From Congregibacter variabilis (GTDB lineage: Bacteria; Pseudomonadota; Gammaproteobacteria; Pseudomonadales; Halieaceae), in contig NZ_CP136864.1 of assembly GCF_045689235.1 (NCBI RefSeq), forward strand, positions 3,162,001 through 3,226,000: a stretch of DNA of 64,000 bases, in the 5' to 3' direction. This document shows positions 8,685 through 17,715 of this stretch, piece after piece (the stretch's first letter is position 1; each line of letters starts with the position of its first letter). The notes beneath the pieces are model-generated. The model did no database searches and had not been told where the DNA came from. It saw only the letters and a program-made list of their open reading frames with translations. The translations under genes were made by a program, and so were the position numbers.

Positions 8685-9521
8685 TCACGAGACCTTACCT
8701 TCCTCTGTGGCCTGAGGTTTTGCAAGGTCCATATTGCGTCGGCGAAACGGTTCCACGAGCCACTCCAGTGGCGAAAAAGCCAGACTCCGACCCTCGGGCA
8801 GACCAAAAGTCGCATCATCTCCGAGTGCTGTTGTTTGCCTGATATCTGTTTGAAAGAGCACATCCCACCAGGGGAAAATCGTCGAGAAATTGCGGTCGCC
8901 AAATTGTCGGTCGGCGAGATGATGCAGACTGTGATAGCGCGGGGTGACGAGTATGGTCCCAATAAAGCTGTTCAGCTTGGTAGGTAAGTTTAGGTTGGAG
9001 TGATGGAATTGTGAGCAAAAGCTCACCAGGATCTCGAAGATAAACCAGGCGACTGCGGTGGGTCCCCAGACGGCAATCCACAACGCCTTTACCAGCGCCG
9101 ATATCATCAACTCCCCCGGATGAAAGCGTAAGGCTGTGCTGATATCCATGCCGGTATCAGCATGATGGGCTTTATGAAATCTCCAGAGAAACGGGATCCG
9201 GTGATTGGCTCGATGCCACGCGTAGTCAAAGGCGTCGAGCACTACGATGGAGGTGAAAATCTCTATCCAACCCTTAAGCCCCAGCCAGCGCGCTATCCCC
9301 CAGCCTTGTTCGTCGACGTAAACCGCCCACATCAGAAATGGCACAAAAACCAGGAGTCTGGTTAGCACCGTATTAAGTGCGGCTACCAATGCGTGAAAAA
9401 CAAACCGCTGCAGCTTTTGCGAGCGCGACTGGCGAATCGGGAACCAAAACTCGAGTAGCCCGAAGATCAGCAAGCCGCCTACAAAAATGTACAACTTGCC
9501 GCTATCAAGATCTAGAAACAT
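8685..9521 (-). CDS. Fatty-acid hydroxylase / sterol desaturase family protein
   Basis: 278 aa membrane enzyme with the di-iron histidine clusters of the superfamily: HRANHR near residue 103, HKAHH near 115, and HSLHH near 198, plus several hydrophobic helices near the N-terminus. Family members hydroxylate or desaturate lipids, carotenoids or sterols with O2. The particular substrate cannot be decided. It lies next to other envelope-lipid genes (a UbiA-type prenyltransferase downstream), which fits a lipid role but does not prove it. Confidence 0.88.
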   Translation of the reverse strand: MFLDLDSGKLYIFVGGLLIFGLLEFWFPIRQSRSQKLQRFVFHALVAALNTVLTRLLVFVPFLMWAVYVDEQGWGIARWLGLKGWIEIFTSIVVLDAFDYAWHRANHRIPFLWRFHKAHHADTGMDISTALRFHPGELMISALVKALWIAVWGPTAVAWFIFEILVSFCSQFHHSNLNLPTKLNSFIGTILVTPRYHSLHHLADRQFGDRNFSTIFPWWDVLFQTDIRQTTALGDDATFGLPEGRSLAFSPLEWLVEPFRRRNMDLAKPQATEEGKVS

Positions 9522-9679
9522 AGATAGGTCCAGAGCTCAGGATCGAGGCGGTCGACAAATTCCGCTCCGAAGTTTTGGGTTGTCGGCTTTAAGTATATCG
9601 ACAACTAGCTTACATATTATCGCGAGCAAATAGCCTGCACATTTTGGTACGTGCTGGGGTTCACCAGAAGCCATGCAAT

Positions 9680-9916
9680 GGTGCCGGCACGTTAACTCAG
9701 CCACATTGATAGAATCGGCCGATGAATACCCGCCGGCGGTACTTATTCTATCTATACGGCGGTCAGCAATCTGTTCAATCTGGGCGGGCATCTGGTTAGG
9801 GCTCAGCATTATGGGAATCTGAGGGTAAGCGCGTTTGAAGCGTGGAGCAGGGTGGTTGCTTGAGATCGCGCGGTGAATATCTGCAATCTGCCTGAGCTAA
9901 CTTGGCTGATCGCACC
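9680..9916 (+). mobile_element. Internally deleted IS6-family relic (MITE-like)
   Basis: 237 bp. The left end matches the start of the IS6-type element at 59839: a TIR-like GGTGCCGGCACGTTAACT, then GATAGAATCGG and ATGAATACC. The right end encodes the transposase C-terminus (FNLGGHLVRAQHY, NLRVSAF, then a stop) and finishes in a worn TIR ending CGCACC. The middle, about 560 bp, is gone. No 8-bp target duplication is seen. It fills the gap before the UbiA gene. Confidence 0.7.
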
Positions 9917-9963
9917 AGAAACCTCCTATAATCGCCGCGTTCTTTAACCAGCAAGTCTTTGTC

Positions 9964-10866
9964 ATGCTCAATCCATCCGTTGCCGCAACGCTCGGTCCTA
10001 TGCGCGTCCCGTTTCTTCTTCTTGTGCCGGTGGTTGTGGGATTGGGCGCCGTGACTGCTGTGTCGCAAGGTGTGGAGCTGAATCTTTCCGTGCTGCTGCT
10101 GACTTTTGTTGGTGCGCTCTCAGCCCATGTCGCAGTGAACGCCCTCAACGAGTACGAAGATTTTCGAAGCGGCCTGGATCTCATCACCGAGCGCACGCCT
10201 TTTAGCGGTGGTACAGGAACGCTGCCCACGCATCCCGAAAAAGCTCATTACGCTCTGGTGGTAGGTCTGCTGGCCGTCGCATTAGTGGCGATTATTGGAT
10301 TGTGGCTCTGTGTAAGCCGCGGCTACGGTGTGCTAGTACCGGGCATAGTGGGTTTGGCAACGATTCTCACCTATACGCGCTTTATAACTCGCTCGTCCGT
10401 ACTTTGCCTTCTCGCTCCCGGTGTGGCGTTTGGCCCGCTGATGGTGATGGGAACAGACTATGTGCTCACGGGGACCTACAGTGAGGCGGGGGCGTATGCC
10501 TCACTCCTGCCGTTATTCCTGGTGAGCAATCTGCTGTTAATGAATCAGTTTCCTGACATTGAACCTGACACCCGCGTGGGCCGTCGGCACCTCCTGATCA
10601 GGTATGGTACCGGTGTGGGTGTGACCACGTTTGCTGTGTTCCTTGTGGCGGCCTACGGGTCGGTGCTATTCGCCGTTGTCGCGGATGCATTACCTGTCAC
10701 TGCGCTTCTTAGCGTGCTGACCTTGCCGATCGGCGTTCGTGTGTGGCTGGGGTTGCGGCGCCACGCCCATGACATTCCGTTGCTTGTGCCATACATGGGT
10801 CAGAATGTGTTGCTCACGCTTCTCACGCCAACTTTGCTGGCGTTCGGCCTCTTACTAGCGTTGTAG
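9964..10866 (+). CDS. UbiA-family prenyltransferase
   Basis: 300 aa with eight or nine hydrophobic helices. The first Asp-rich motif is present as NALNEYEDFRSGLD near residue 60, with the Asn and Asp in family positions. A second motif lies near 198 (DIEPDTRVGRR). These bind prenyl diphosphate through Mg2+. The sequence is closer to MenA/1,4-dihydroxy-2-naphthoate-type members than to UbiA proper, judging by the NEY..D spacing. No quinone-biosynthesis genes lie beside it. The ATG at 9964 is the first in frame and gives a normal length. Confidence 0.82.
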   Translation: MLNPSVAATLGPMRVPFLLLVPVVVGLGAVTAVSQGVELNLSVLLLTFVGALSAHVAVNALNEYEDFRSGLDLITERTPFSGGTGTLPTHPEKAHYALVVGLLAVALVAIIGLWLCVSRGYGVLVPGIVGLATILTYTRFITRSSVLCLLAPGVAFGPLMVMGTDYVLTGTYSEAGAYASLLPLFLVSNLLLMNQFPDIEPDTRVGRRHLLIRYGTGVGVTTFAVFLVAAYGSVLFAVVADALPVTALLSVLTLPIGVRVWLGLRRHAHDIPLLVPYMGQNVLLTLLTPTLLAFGLLLAL

Positions 10867-11104
10867 CTCCGTTCCGTTGCGCTGTTTAGCTAGCGCTTTC
10901 ACTGGACCGGCAGACGGCAAAGGCGATAGCGAGTGGCGGCAGCGCACATCGCGTACCGTCGAGAGGTTGGCAGCCAGTGAAAGTCCTCCAAAATAAGAAA
11001 GCTAAACAATTTTCTCGGTTGAAGATGGTCTAAATTGGCGCAAGTAGTAATTGCGCTGAGAGTGGCGCTTCATTAACGTTGGGTGGCATTTTGGTGATTA
11101 GGTA

Positions 11105-12022
11105 TTGAACGTCAAACTTCGCGAAAACATTGTCTATTGGGTTGATATCTTGAAGCAGGCGGTAAAGGTCTGGCTGGAAAGCCATGCCTTCGCCAATGCG
11201 GGATCTCTGGCTTTCTTCACGCTCTTTTCTATTGCTCCGGTAATGATAGTCCTCGTGAGTGTTATTGGGGTTTTCTATGGACAGGAGGCTGCCCAGGGGC
11301 AGATTGCGGCGCAGCTACAAGAGGTGGTGGGTCCAGATGCGGCGGAGACTGTGCAGAACGCTGTGGCCGCCTCCAGTTTGAAGGAGGGCGGCCTGGTGGC
11401 TACCCTGGCCGGCATCGCTGCGATGCTCCTTGGTGCCACGACGGTGTTTGGGCAGATGCAAAACTCTCTGAATGCGATTTGGACCGTCGCGCCAAAGCCC
11501 TCCAGAAACAGCATCCTGTTACTGATTCAAAAGCGCCTGACATCCCTGTCCATCGTGCTTTCTATCGGGTTTGTAATGCTGGTATCGCTGTCCCTGAGCG
11601 TCGGCTTGCGATACGTACTGCACAACGTTCAGGGATGGTTGCCATGGTACGACGTGGCCTTTGGTTTCGCCGATATGCTCACCTCGATTTTGATCACGTC
11701 CTTTCTGTTTGCAACCATCTTCAAGGTACTCCCCGACGTCAAACTGAGCTGGCGCGATGTGGCTCTCGGCTCCCTGTTAACGGCCGTACTGTTTACTTTT
11801 GGACGCTCACTGATCTCACTGTATCTTTCCTATACGGCAACGGCCTCTACCTACGGCGCGGCGGGTTCTTTAGTGCTGTTGTTGCTGTGGGTTAATTATT
11901 CTTCTTTGATACTTTTGTTTGGCGCGGCGTTCACCCGAGCGCATCTTGTCGCCCGGGGTCTGCCCATCCGCCCGCGAAGCGTAGCGGTGCGCATTCACCG
12001 CGAAATTATCGAGGATGATTAA
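11105..12022 (+). CDS. YihY/BrkB family inner membrane protein
   Basis: 305 aa with about six transmembrane helices. The family features are seen: N-terminal ANAGSLAFFTLFSIAPVMIVLVSVIG (residues about 31-56), the YGQEAAQGQIA..L region, and AAGSLVLLLLWVNYSSLILLFGAAF near the C-terminus. YihY proteins are conserved inner-membrane proteins of unclear transport function; the old RNase BN label is wrong. A TTG start at 11105 is taken, since it gives the usual N-terminus; the ribosome site is weak. Confidence 0.86.
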   Translation: MNVKLRENIVYWVDILKQAVKVWLESHAFANAGSLAFFTLFSIAPVMIVLVSVIGVFYGQEAAQGQIAAQLQEVVGPDAAETVQNAVAASSLKEGGLVATLAGIAAMLLGATTVFGQMQNSLNAIWTVAPKPSRNSILLLIQKRLTSLSIVLSIGFVMLVSLSLSVGLRYVLHNVQGWLPWYDVAFGFADMLTSILITSFLFATIFKVLPDVKLSWRDVALGSLLTAVLFTFGRSLISLYLSYTATASTYGAAGSLVLLLLWVNYSSLILLFGAAFTRAHLVARGLPIRPRSVAVRIHREIIEDD

Positions 12023-12192
12023 CCTTGTAAAACCTGTTGCTCATGTTCGAGTGGACCACGGGTCTCATGCTGACAGATGAGTATGGCCAGAACGAACGAC
12101 CACGGTTCATAACCCACTGTGGGTGGGATAGCTTTAGCAACCGGGTTTAGTGAAAACCGGTGTATCTCCCCTTAAGTGGGTAGAGTCTTCGC

Positions 12193-12340
12193 GGCTCTTC
12201 ATCATTAAAGGGGGACACCGGGGCTCATTAAACTGATTTTGCGGGAACGGTTTAAGGTCGAACCCCGACGTCCCACGCAGGCAAACGTGTAACCTATGTG
12301 CCCGGAATATAATGGGACCTATGTACCGATGTACTCAATT
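12193..12340. repeat. Element-end repeat without att core
   Basis: Begins with GGCTCTTCATCATTAA and runs through GGGGGACACCGGGG and CACGCAGGCAAACGTGTAACC to CTATGTGCCCGGAAT. The same series, in the same order, occurs just left of the att cores at 17408 and 59772 and (split) at 41000. Here it is not followed by the tRNA-derived core, so it is either a dispersed element end or the trace of a deleted boundary. Confidence 0.55.
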
Positions 12341-12345
12341 GAGCG

Positions 12346-12462
12346 CTAATGCTGCTGTAACGAACCTGTTTAAATTGAGACGGTATCTTGTTCGGGCTGA
12401 ACACTATCGAAATCTCGGGATAAGTGCGTTCAATGAGTTGAGCAGGGCGGTTGCCTGATTAT
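12346..12462 (+). mobile_element. IS6-family transposase C-terminal relic
   Basis: Translates as NAAVTNLFKLRRYLVRAEH, then YRNLGISAFNELSRAVA and a TGA stop. This matches the C-terminus of the IS6-type transposase at 59881. About 39 codons remain and there is no 5' part. It sits between the YihY gene and the CPBP protease. Confidence 0.7.
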
Positions 12463-12523
12463 CGTAGACCGGATTGATATCCTTAAGCTGGCAGAACGGG
12501 GAATAGGATGGCCGCTTACGAGC

Positions 12524-13255
12524 CTAAGTGATTTTGCCGTCACTCAGGTAGTAAGCCGTAATGCTGATCGAATTAATCAAGCCGTGCGCAATAATCAGTG
12601 GGAACAACTTTTTCCCATTGAGTAGATAGACGACAGCAAATATAACGGCGACAGCTCCCGTGCTTATGACACCAGGGACACCTTGTGAAATATGCAACAT
12701 TCCGAAGACTCCCGCGTGCAGCACTACGGCCGCAGTTACGCCTTTCTTATGATCGCCAAACAACTCAATCAGACTGTTGAGTAAAAAGCCGCGAATCAGA
12801 AGTTCTTCACCCACTGCCGCACCAATCCAGATGACCACTACGAGATATATGAAAAACACCATCGGCTGACCGAGGAAGAATTCAAATCGGTCGGTAGAAC
12901 TTTCCGGGATGTGAACGCCCAGCAAGTCTGACATGAGCGGCACAACAAGTGCCATGAACAGGATAACCGCTACCACGGTTAGCAGCGCGAGGCCCAGAGA
13001 CTTAACCCAGCTCAGCGCGCCAGCGGGAAGTGCCAAGCCCCGGTCTTTCCAATTTACTCCCTGCTTTTTCATAAAGTAGGCGGCAACAAATATGCCGCAC
13101 CACATGGCAATCGATCCTGCACCAATCGCATTGAAACGATCGGCAACGTCCTTTACCAACAGCACTACGCCGAGCACGACGAACACTTCAAACACGGTTT
13201 GTTGTCTGCGGGATAGTTTCGTTGTTTTTGGTTCTTCGAGCGATGGATTCTGCAT
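12524..13255 (-). CDS. CPBP family intramembrane metalloprotease
   Basis: 243 aa. About six or seven helices carry the CPBP (Abi/CAAX-protease-like) motifs: GEELLIRGFLLNSL near residue 146 (EExxxR), HAGVFGMLH near 180, and AHGLINS near 225. The Glu-Glu and His residues form the catalytic site. Bacterial members process peptides or give immunity to self-made bacteriocins; the target here is unknown. The start at 13255 gives an N-terminus rich in charged residues before the first helix. Confidence 0.85.
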   Translation of the reverse strand: MQNPSLEEPKTTKLSRRQQTVFEVFVVLGVVLLVKDVADRFNAIGAGSIAMWCGIFVAAYFMKKQGVNWKDRGLALPAGALSWVKSLGLALLTVVAVILFMALVVPLMSDLLGVHIPESSTDRFEFFLGQPMVFFIYLVVVIWIGAAVGEELLIRGFLLNSLIELFGDHKKGVTAAVVLHAGVFGMLHISQGVPGVISTGAVAVIFAVVYLLNGKKLFPLIIAHGLINSISITAYYLSDGKIT

Positions 13256-13391
13256 CAGTGGTGACCGTGGGGTGTTGTTGCTAGATAGCGCGCAACCCTA
13301 ACTCGGCAGGTTGTTCCTGTGTAGCGCTCTGGGACGGAGTGAGTATGAATTGCGTCGAGACGAGGCTCTTCATCATTAACGATGTCCAGTT

Positions 13392-13523
13392 GTCAGTACC
13401 TTTTCGCCGCTCATGCAGAGGTCTCAAATCTGTTCAATCTCGGCAGGCATTTAGTTAGGGCTTAACCCTATCGTGATCTGAGGGTAAGTGTGTATGAAGA
13501 GTGCTGAGCAGGACGGCTGCTTG
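13392..13523 (+). mobile_element. IS6-family transposase C-terminal relic, decayed
   Basis: Translates with stops as FAAHAEVSNLFNLGRHLVRA, a stop, then PYRDLRVS and VYEEC. It is the same C-terminal part of the IS6-type transposase, more decayed than its neighbours. The string GGCTCTTCATCATTAA lies just to its left at 13364. It accounts for most of the gap between the CPBP and DUF2306 genes. Confidence 0.65.
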
Positions 13524-13634
13524 ATTCCCAGTTACTGATTTCAGTGGCCGGATGAGGTTAGCTTGGCAGTACGAGCCCCGGCGCTACGTGAGGCCGAGCT
13601 TTAGCTACTCGACTGCGGCGCAATTTTTCGCCAT

Positions 13635-14489
13635 TCAGACCCTCGGTAACCACATATCAATCGTTGCGGAAAATATACCAACAGCCATGAAAGAACTCAG
13701 TCCCATGACAACCAGTGCAAAGCCCCATTGCTCAGCCGGGGGCGCAGGCCGCTGTAAGCGAAAATACCACTCGAGCATGGCCAGGGGCAGCAGGTACTGG
13801 GCGAAAAATAGGAGAGTCAACGCCGGGCCGCTGAAAGTTTTGAAGTCGATTCCCATTCCACCGGTCAATGCAATCCAGCCCATTAAACCGACTCTGAAAA
13901 ACCATACTGAACTTGCCACCATGAAAAGGCGCATGGCCCAGCGACGATGCGTAGCGAGGCGCCCTTTGAGAGCGTTGTAGACGGTCAGTGCGGAGAAAAT
14001 GAGTATGAGAATCCCGTCGCCGGAGATCGCGATGTGGCCGACCAATCCGCCCACTGTGCCGCGTGTCCAGACCATGTAGAGACCGACGGTAGCACTGCAC
14101 ATAGCCGCCATCACGTAGCATCGGCCCAGAACACGGTGAAAGGCTGGAAGTCGGCTTCGAATTATTGGCATAAGCTGGAGCGGACCACCCGCGATCACCA
14201 CGACCGCGATCATAACGTGAGTTACGGCGGCAAGGTTGCCGACCACATCGCCCTCGCGAAAGCCGTTGGGAAGATGCATGCCGGCGAGCCCTTCGGCCCC
14301 ATGGGCGGCGATAGGTGGGTAGAACACGGCGAGAATGTAAGTGGCAAATATGAAATGGCCCATGGTCGCAAGCAGGTACCAGGCAGTGACGGCGTAGCGT
14401 TTTGCCTGCCCAGCCGTTAGAGGTATCGATGCGGGGCTCGCTGCCCGGGGCACGGCTGAGTTGTTCATGGTCGCAAATCCGTTGGTCAT
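13635..14489 (-). CDS. DUF2306 membrane protein
   Basis: 284 aa with about seven hydrophobic helices. The DUF2306 core is visible: HVMIAVVVIAGGPLQLMP near residue 90, RLPAFHRVLGRCYV near 112, then GDGILILIFSALTVYNALKGRLATHRRWAMR near 155-185. Conserved His residues in the two loops suggest haem or metal binding, but the family is uncharacterised. Starts at 14489 or 14468 are both possible. It is separated from the divergent sensor kinase by about 150 bp. Confidence 0.83.
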   Translation of the reverse strand: MTNGFATMNNSAVPRAASPASIPLTAGQAKRYAVTAWYLLATMGHFIFATYILAVFYPPIAAHGAEGLAGMHLPNGFREGDVVGNLAAVTHVMIAVVVIAGGPLQLMPIIRSRLPAFHRVLGRCYVMAAMCSATVGLYMVWTRGTVGGLVGHIAISGDGILILIFSALTVYNALKGRLATHRRWAMRLFMVASSVWFFRVGLMGWIALTGGMGIDFKTFSGPALTLLFFAQYLLPLAMLEWYFRLQRPAPPAEQWGFALVVMGLSSFMAVGIFSATIDMWLPRV

Positions 14490-14635
14490 TTGAAGAACAC
14501 ACTTTGAGCTGCCATCGTCTAACCCACATCGGCCGTAGGACGGAAATATGCCTCCCCCAAAAGGATGAGAAAAATGAGTATTCGCTTGCCTCTGGGGTTG
14601 GATGACATGGTTAGAGCAGGTGCTACAGTAGTGGC

Positions 14636-15892
14636 ATGGACAGTTACTCCGATTCAGCTTCTACACGAACAGCGGGCGCAAAGGCGGCCATCACCGCATC
14701 TCACGCCGGCGCGTACCCAGCGGAAGAATTCCAGAGTCGTGGCGGCCACGATGGCGGCTGGGTGTACCTTGCAGATACGCTGCTGGCGGCTCTCGCTTTT
14801 GGTCTCACAATCGCTCTTTGGGCTGCTAATCGCGACGAGATACCGCAACTGGGCGATGGTCAGCGCATCATATTTTTGGGGGTTGCCATCATCGCCAACG
14901 CCGCGCTTATCTGGCGGCGCCGTCTCCCGGTGCCCGTGCACCTCTTAATAGTCGCCTGTTACGCCGTCACCAGTTTCGGCCCTCTGGGCCAGGGCATCGT
15001 CGGCCTCGCGGTTTCTTTATACAGTGTGGGACGCTATGTCGCAGATGGCCGCTTAAGCGTTCTGGTAATGCTGCTGGCGGTGTTCGTGGCAGCATTTGAT
15101 AAGTATGTTTTGGGGGCCGGACAGTACGCTAGCTTTACTACATTATTGTTGATGGTGGCGGTCTGGTACACCGGACGGCGGTTGCGGTTCCGTGGGGAAT
15201 ACCTTCGCTTCCTGAAGGAGCGCGCGCAATACTTCGAACAGCGTAGTAAAGAAGCGGCTCACCAGGCGGTGGCGGAAGAGCGCAGCCGCATCGCCCGGGA
15301 ACTTCATGACATTGTCGCCCATCAGCTAAGCTTGATGACCGTCCAGGCCGGCGCTGCGAAGACCGTTGTGAGGTCGGACCAAGAGGCTGCATTGGGGGCT
15401 ATGGAGGCCGTCGAATCTGCCGGCAGACAGGCCTTGCAGGAAATGCGGCACCTGCTGCATGTGTTGCGCCGCGACGAAGATAGTGGCGAGCTTATGCCGC
15501 AGCCGGGATGTGCAAATCTCAAAACGCTTGTTGCAGAAGTTGGCGCTGCGGGTCTCGATGTTGAGTTATGCACGTCAGGCGATCTCTCGGCTCTGCCTGC
15601 AAGGGTAGATCTTACCGTGTACCGTATCGTCCAGGAGGCACTCACTAACGTGCTTAAACATTCGGGAGATGGGGTGAGAGCAGTAGTCACCATAGCCAGT
15701 GCGACTGACGGCATTACGGTCTCCATTACCGACAATGGCCAGGGCGCGATTGGCCTACCGGGCAACGGCTATGGCATCGCGGGTATGCGCGAGCGAGCGG
15801 AGCTTCTCGGCGGATGGCTTCTAGCGGGGGAAGGCCCGCGCGGGGGCTTTGAGGTCCAGGCGTTCTTGCCATACAGAGGTATAGACGCATGA
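14636..15892 (+). CDS. NarL-type sensor histidine kinase
   Basis: 418 aa. About four to six N-terminal helices act as membrane sensor (residues about 40-175). A short coiled coil (RAQYFEQRSKEAAHQAVAEE) leads to the HisKA_3 dimerisation box RSRIARELHDIVAHQLSLM, with the phospho-acceptor His, near residue 222. A HATPase domain with VQEALTNVLKHS and DNGQGAIG follows. The stop overlaps the ATG of the response regulator (ATGA), so the two are co-translated. The signal is unknown. Confidence 0.93.
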   Translation: MDSYSDSASTRTAGAKAAITASHAGAYPAEEFQSRGGHDGGWVYLADTLLAALAFGLTIALWAANRDEIPQLGDGQRIIFLGVAIIANAALIWRRRLPVPVHLLIVACYAVTSFGPLGQGIVGLAVSLYSVGRYVADGRLSVLVMLLAVFVAAFDKYVLGAGQYASFTTLLLMVAVWYTGRRLRFRGEYLRFLKERAQYFEQRSKEAAHQAVAEERSRIARELHDIVAHQLSLMTVQAGAAKTVVRSDQEAALGAMEAVESAGRQALQEMRHLLHVLRRDEDSGELMPQPGCANLKTLVAEVGAAGLDVELCTSGDLSALPARVDLTVYRIVQEALTNVLKHSGDGVRAVVTIASATDGITVSITDNGQGAIGLPGNGYGIAGMRERAELLGGWLLAGEGPRGGFEVQAFLPYRGIDA

Positions 15893-16566
15893 GTCTGAAG
15901 GTTGTGGTCGTTGACGATCAGGCGCTGGTCCGTCGTGGATTTGCAATGATGCTTGATCACCAGCCTGACATTGAAGTCGTCGCTGAAGCTGCTACGGGCG
16001 TTGAGGCTATTGCGGTAGTCCGTGAGCAGAAGCCTGATGTTGTGTTGATGGATATCCGTATGCCGGAAATGGATGGACTGGAGGCGACCCGAATAATCCT
16101 AACGGATCATGCTGACGACACGCGAATTATCGTGCTCACCACGTTTGACCCCGATGAATACATTTACGGTGCTCTCCGCGCTGGTGCGAGTGGTTTTTTG
16201 CTCAAAGATACCCCTCCTGAAGAGCTGATCGCTGCTGTGAGGGCAGTGGCTGCTGGTGGTGCGCTGCTCGCCCCTGATGTCACACAGCGGTTGATTAGCC
16301 AGTTCGCCGCTCACAGCGGTGCCAATACTAAGATGAGAGCCCGTATAGATCGGCTTACGGAGCGTGAGCGAGATGTACTGGAGTGTATTGCTAGCGGGTC
16401 AAGTAATCAGGAGATTTCCGATGCACTCGATATCGGCTCTGCAACGGTAAAAACGCATGTGTCGAGTGTTCTATCAAAACTGGGTTTGCGTGACCGAGCC
16501 CAAGCGGTGATTTTTGCCTATGAGAGTGGTTTCGTGACCGCGGGGAATGCTGACGTTGGCCACTAG
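15889..16566 (+). CDS. LuxR/NarL-type response regulator
   Basis: 225 aa. The receiver domain has VVVDDQALVRRGF at the start, the phospho-Asp in VVLMDIRMPEMDGLE near residue 54, and the Lys in LLKDTPPEEL near 104. A C-terminal LuxR helix-turn-helix follows (LTERERDVLECIASGSSNQE, then VKTHVSSVLSKLGL). It is coupled to the sensor kinase by a 4-bp overlap. The targets are unknown. Short similarity to the last codons of this gene also occurs just upstream of the second DUF6090 copy (about 58905-58935), so the duplicated block seems to include this 3' end. Confidence 0.93.
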   Translation: MSLKVVVVDDQALVRRGFAMMLDHQPDIEVVAEAATGVEAIAVVREQKPDVVLMDIRMPEMDGLEATRIILTDHADDTRIIVLTTFDPDEYIYGALRAGASGFLLKDTPPEELIAAVRAVAAGGALLAPDVTQRLISQFAAHSGANTKMRARIDRLTERERDVLECIASGSSNQEISDALDIGSATVKTHVSSVLSKLGLRDRAQAVIFAYESGFVTAGNADVGH

Positions 16567-16606
16567 CGTAGGGCTTGGTCATCAGCAGCTATAAGGAGAG
16601 CGGAAG

Positions 16607-17311
16607 GTGTTACTCAGAGCAGGCCACAATGCTATCGACCGGACGTGGAGAACATTGCCCCTTGAGTTCTTCATTATTGTTGTTGGTTTCTTTGTGAGCC
16701 TGCAGATTAACGAGTGGCAAAATGACCGAGAGAATAGGGAGATCGAAGGGCAGTATCTGCAAAGGCTTGAAAATGACCTCAAAAAGAGCAGTGAAGCGTT
16801 GGTCGATAACAATGATCGAATGCGGTTATCTGTCTCCAACATGGAGTCGGGTTTGATGCGGCTTGCGGCAGAACACCGCAGTGAAGACGACTACCAGACT
16901 TTATTTGTTGCTCTGCAGAATTCGTCAATTATCGGCGGCTTTGAGGTGTATTTCGGTACTTTTGAGGAGCTGAAGGACACGGGCAACATGCGCTTAATTG
17001 AGTCAAGTCCTTTGCGAGAGAGCTTGGCTGCTCTGGCTCAGAAGTACCTTCAAGTTGTGAAGATCAGCCAGATTAGAAATATGTTGCGCGGGAACACCTT
17101 TCCCGTGATGACCCGATACGTGAAACCCACGGTGGGCAACTCACTCACGTTTGATGCTCAAAGGGTTGAGGCAGACCCCCGAGAACTCTATGTGGCGATG
17201 AGTATCATCCGTGCGAACTTGGGCTATGACCTGCATGACTCTGAAAAGCTACTGGTTTTGATTGAGGAGACCTTGACGATCGTCCGCGCGGAGCTGGCTC
17301 TTCATCATTAA
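16607..17311 (+). CDS. DUF6090-type membrane protein, copy 1
   Basis: 234 aa from GTG 16607, which follows AAGGAG by eight bases. One hydrophobic segment near the N-terminus (LEFFIIVVGFFVSLQINEW) is followed by a long charged, helical region (NDRENREIEGQYLQRLENDL). This layout is that of the family annotated DUF6090, function unknown. It is almost identical to the gene at 58971: I count three base differences over 705 bp (two synonymous, one Leu to Met near the end). It ends exactly in the dispersed string GGCTCTTCATCATTAA and abuts the att1 flank. Confidence 0.75.
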   Translation: MLLRAGHNAIDRTWRTLPLEFFIIVVGFFVSLQINEWQNDRENREIEGQYLQRLENDLKKSSEALVDNNDRMRLSVSNMESGLMRLAAEHRSEDDYQTLFVALQNSSIIGGFEVYFGTFEELKDTGNMRLIESSPLRESLAALAQKYLQVVKISQIRNMLRGNTFPVMTRYVKPTVGNSLTFDAQRVEADPRELYVAMSIIRANLGYDLHDSEKLLVLIEETLTIVRAELALHH

Positions 17312-17407
17312 TGGAGAACACCCAGCGCCCCACACAGGCAAAAGTGTCACCTATGTGCCCGGAATCGAATGGCCAGTGTGGCTACAAGTCTATGCAATTT
17401 ACAAAAA

Positions 17408-17452
17408 TGGTGGGCCCAGTAGGACTTGAACCTACGACCAATCGATTATGAG
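17408..17452. repeat. att1: 45-bp copy of the tRNA-Ile2 3' end
   Basis: Identical to bases 61608-61652, which are the reverse complement of the tRNA from the anticodon loop through CCA. The tRNA 5' half is absent, so this is an attachment-site copy, not a gene. Left flank: A/C-type right end (ending in an A-run). Right flank: A/C-type left end beginning CATGGCTGAGAG. It marks the left border of segment A. Confidence 0.92.
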
Positions 17453-17650
17453 CATGGCTGAGAGCGTCGCATCCGTCGCAGCAAGGTGAAGAAAACTAAG
17501 CCGTTTTCTCAATGTTAAAACCCCTGAACAGCCGAAACCGAACCTATCCCGAACCCGATGTGACAGCGGGGGAGGGGAGCAAGTCTGCAAGTCGAAGAAA
17601 CGTAACGACTTTCGCCGTACCGAACACCGAACCCTTCCCGAACGGGGCAG
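17453..17650. repeat. A/C-type left element end
   Basis: About 200 bp next to att1, closely matching 44082-44280 next to att3. Shared strings include GCAGCAAGGTGAAGAAAAC, GTGACAG.GGGGGAGGGGAGC and AACGTAACGACTTTCGCCG. It contains several CCGAAC repeats (for example CCGAACACCGAACC), a pattern like integrase or excisionase arm sites. No gene is evident. It shows that segments A and C descend from one element type. Confidence 0.7.
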
Positions 17651-17715
17651 GTCGTGCTGGTACTACAAGCGTGCCTCTCACAATGATCCAGATTTGCCTG
17701 TCTAAATTCTAAATT

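Larger units (their letters stand above)
16541..17452 (+). repeat. 0.9-kb direct repeat, left copy
   Basis: Matches 58905-59816 in the same orientation: the last codons of the response regulator (diverged), the DUF6090 gene (three differences seen), the right-end repeat, and the 45-bp att core. The two copies bracket 42.4 kb. The near identity means recent duplication or gene conversion. Confidence 0.85.

Noticed and set aside
12524..13255. Calling the CPBP protease a bacteriocin-immunity gene
   Set aside because: No bacteriocin or peptide precursor gene lies near, so only the protease family can be stated.
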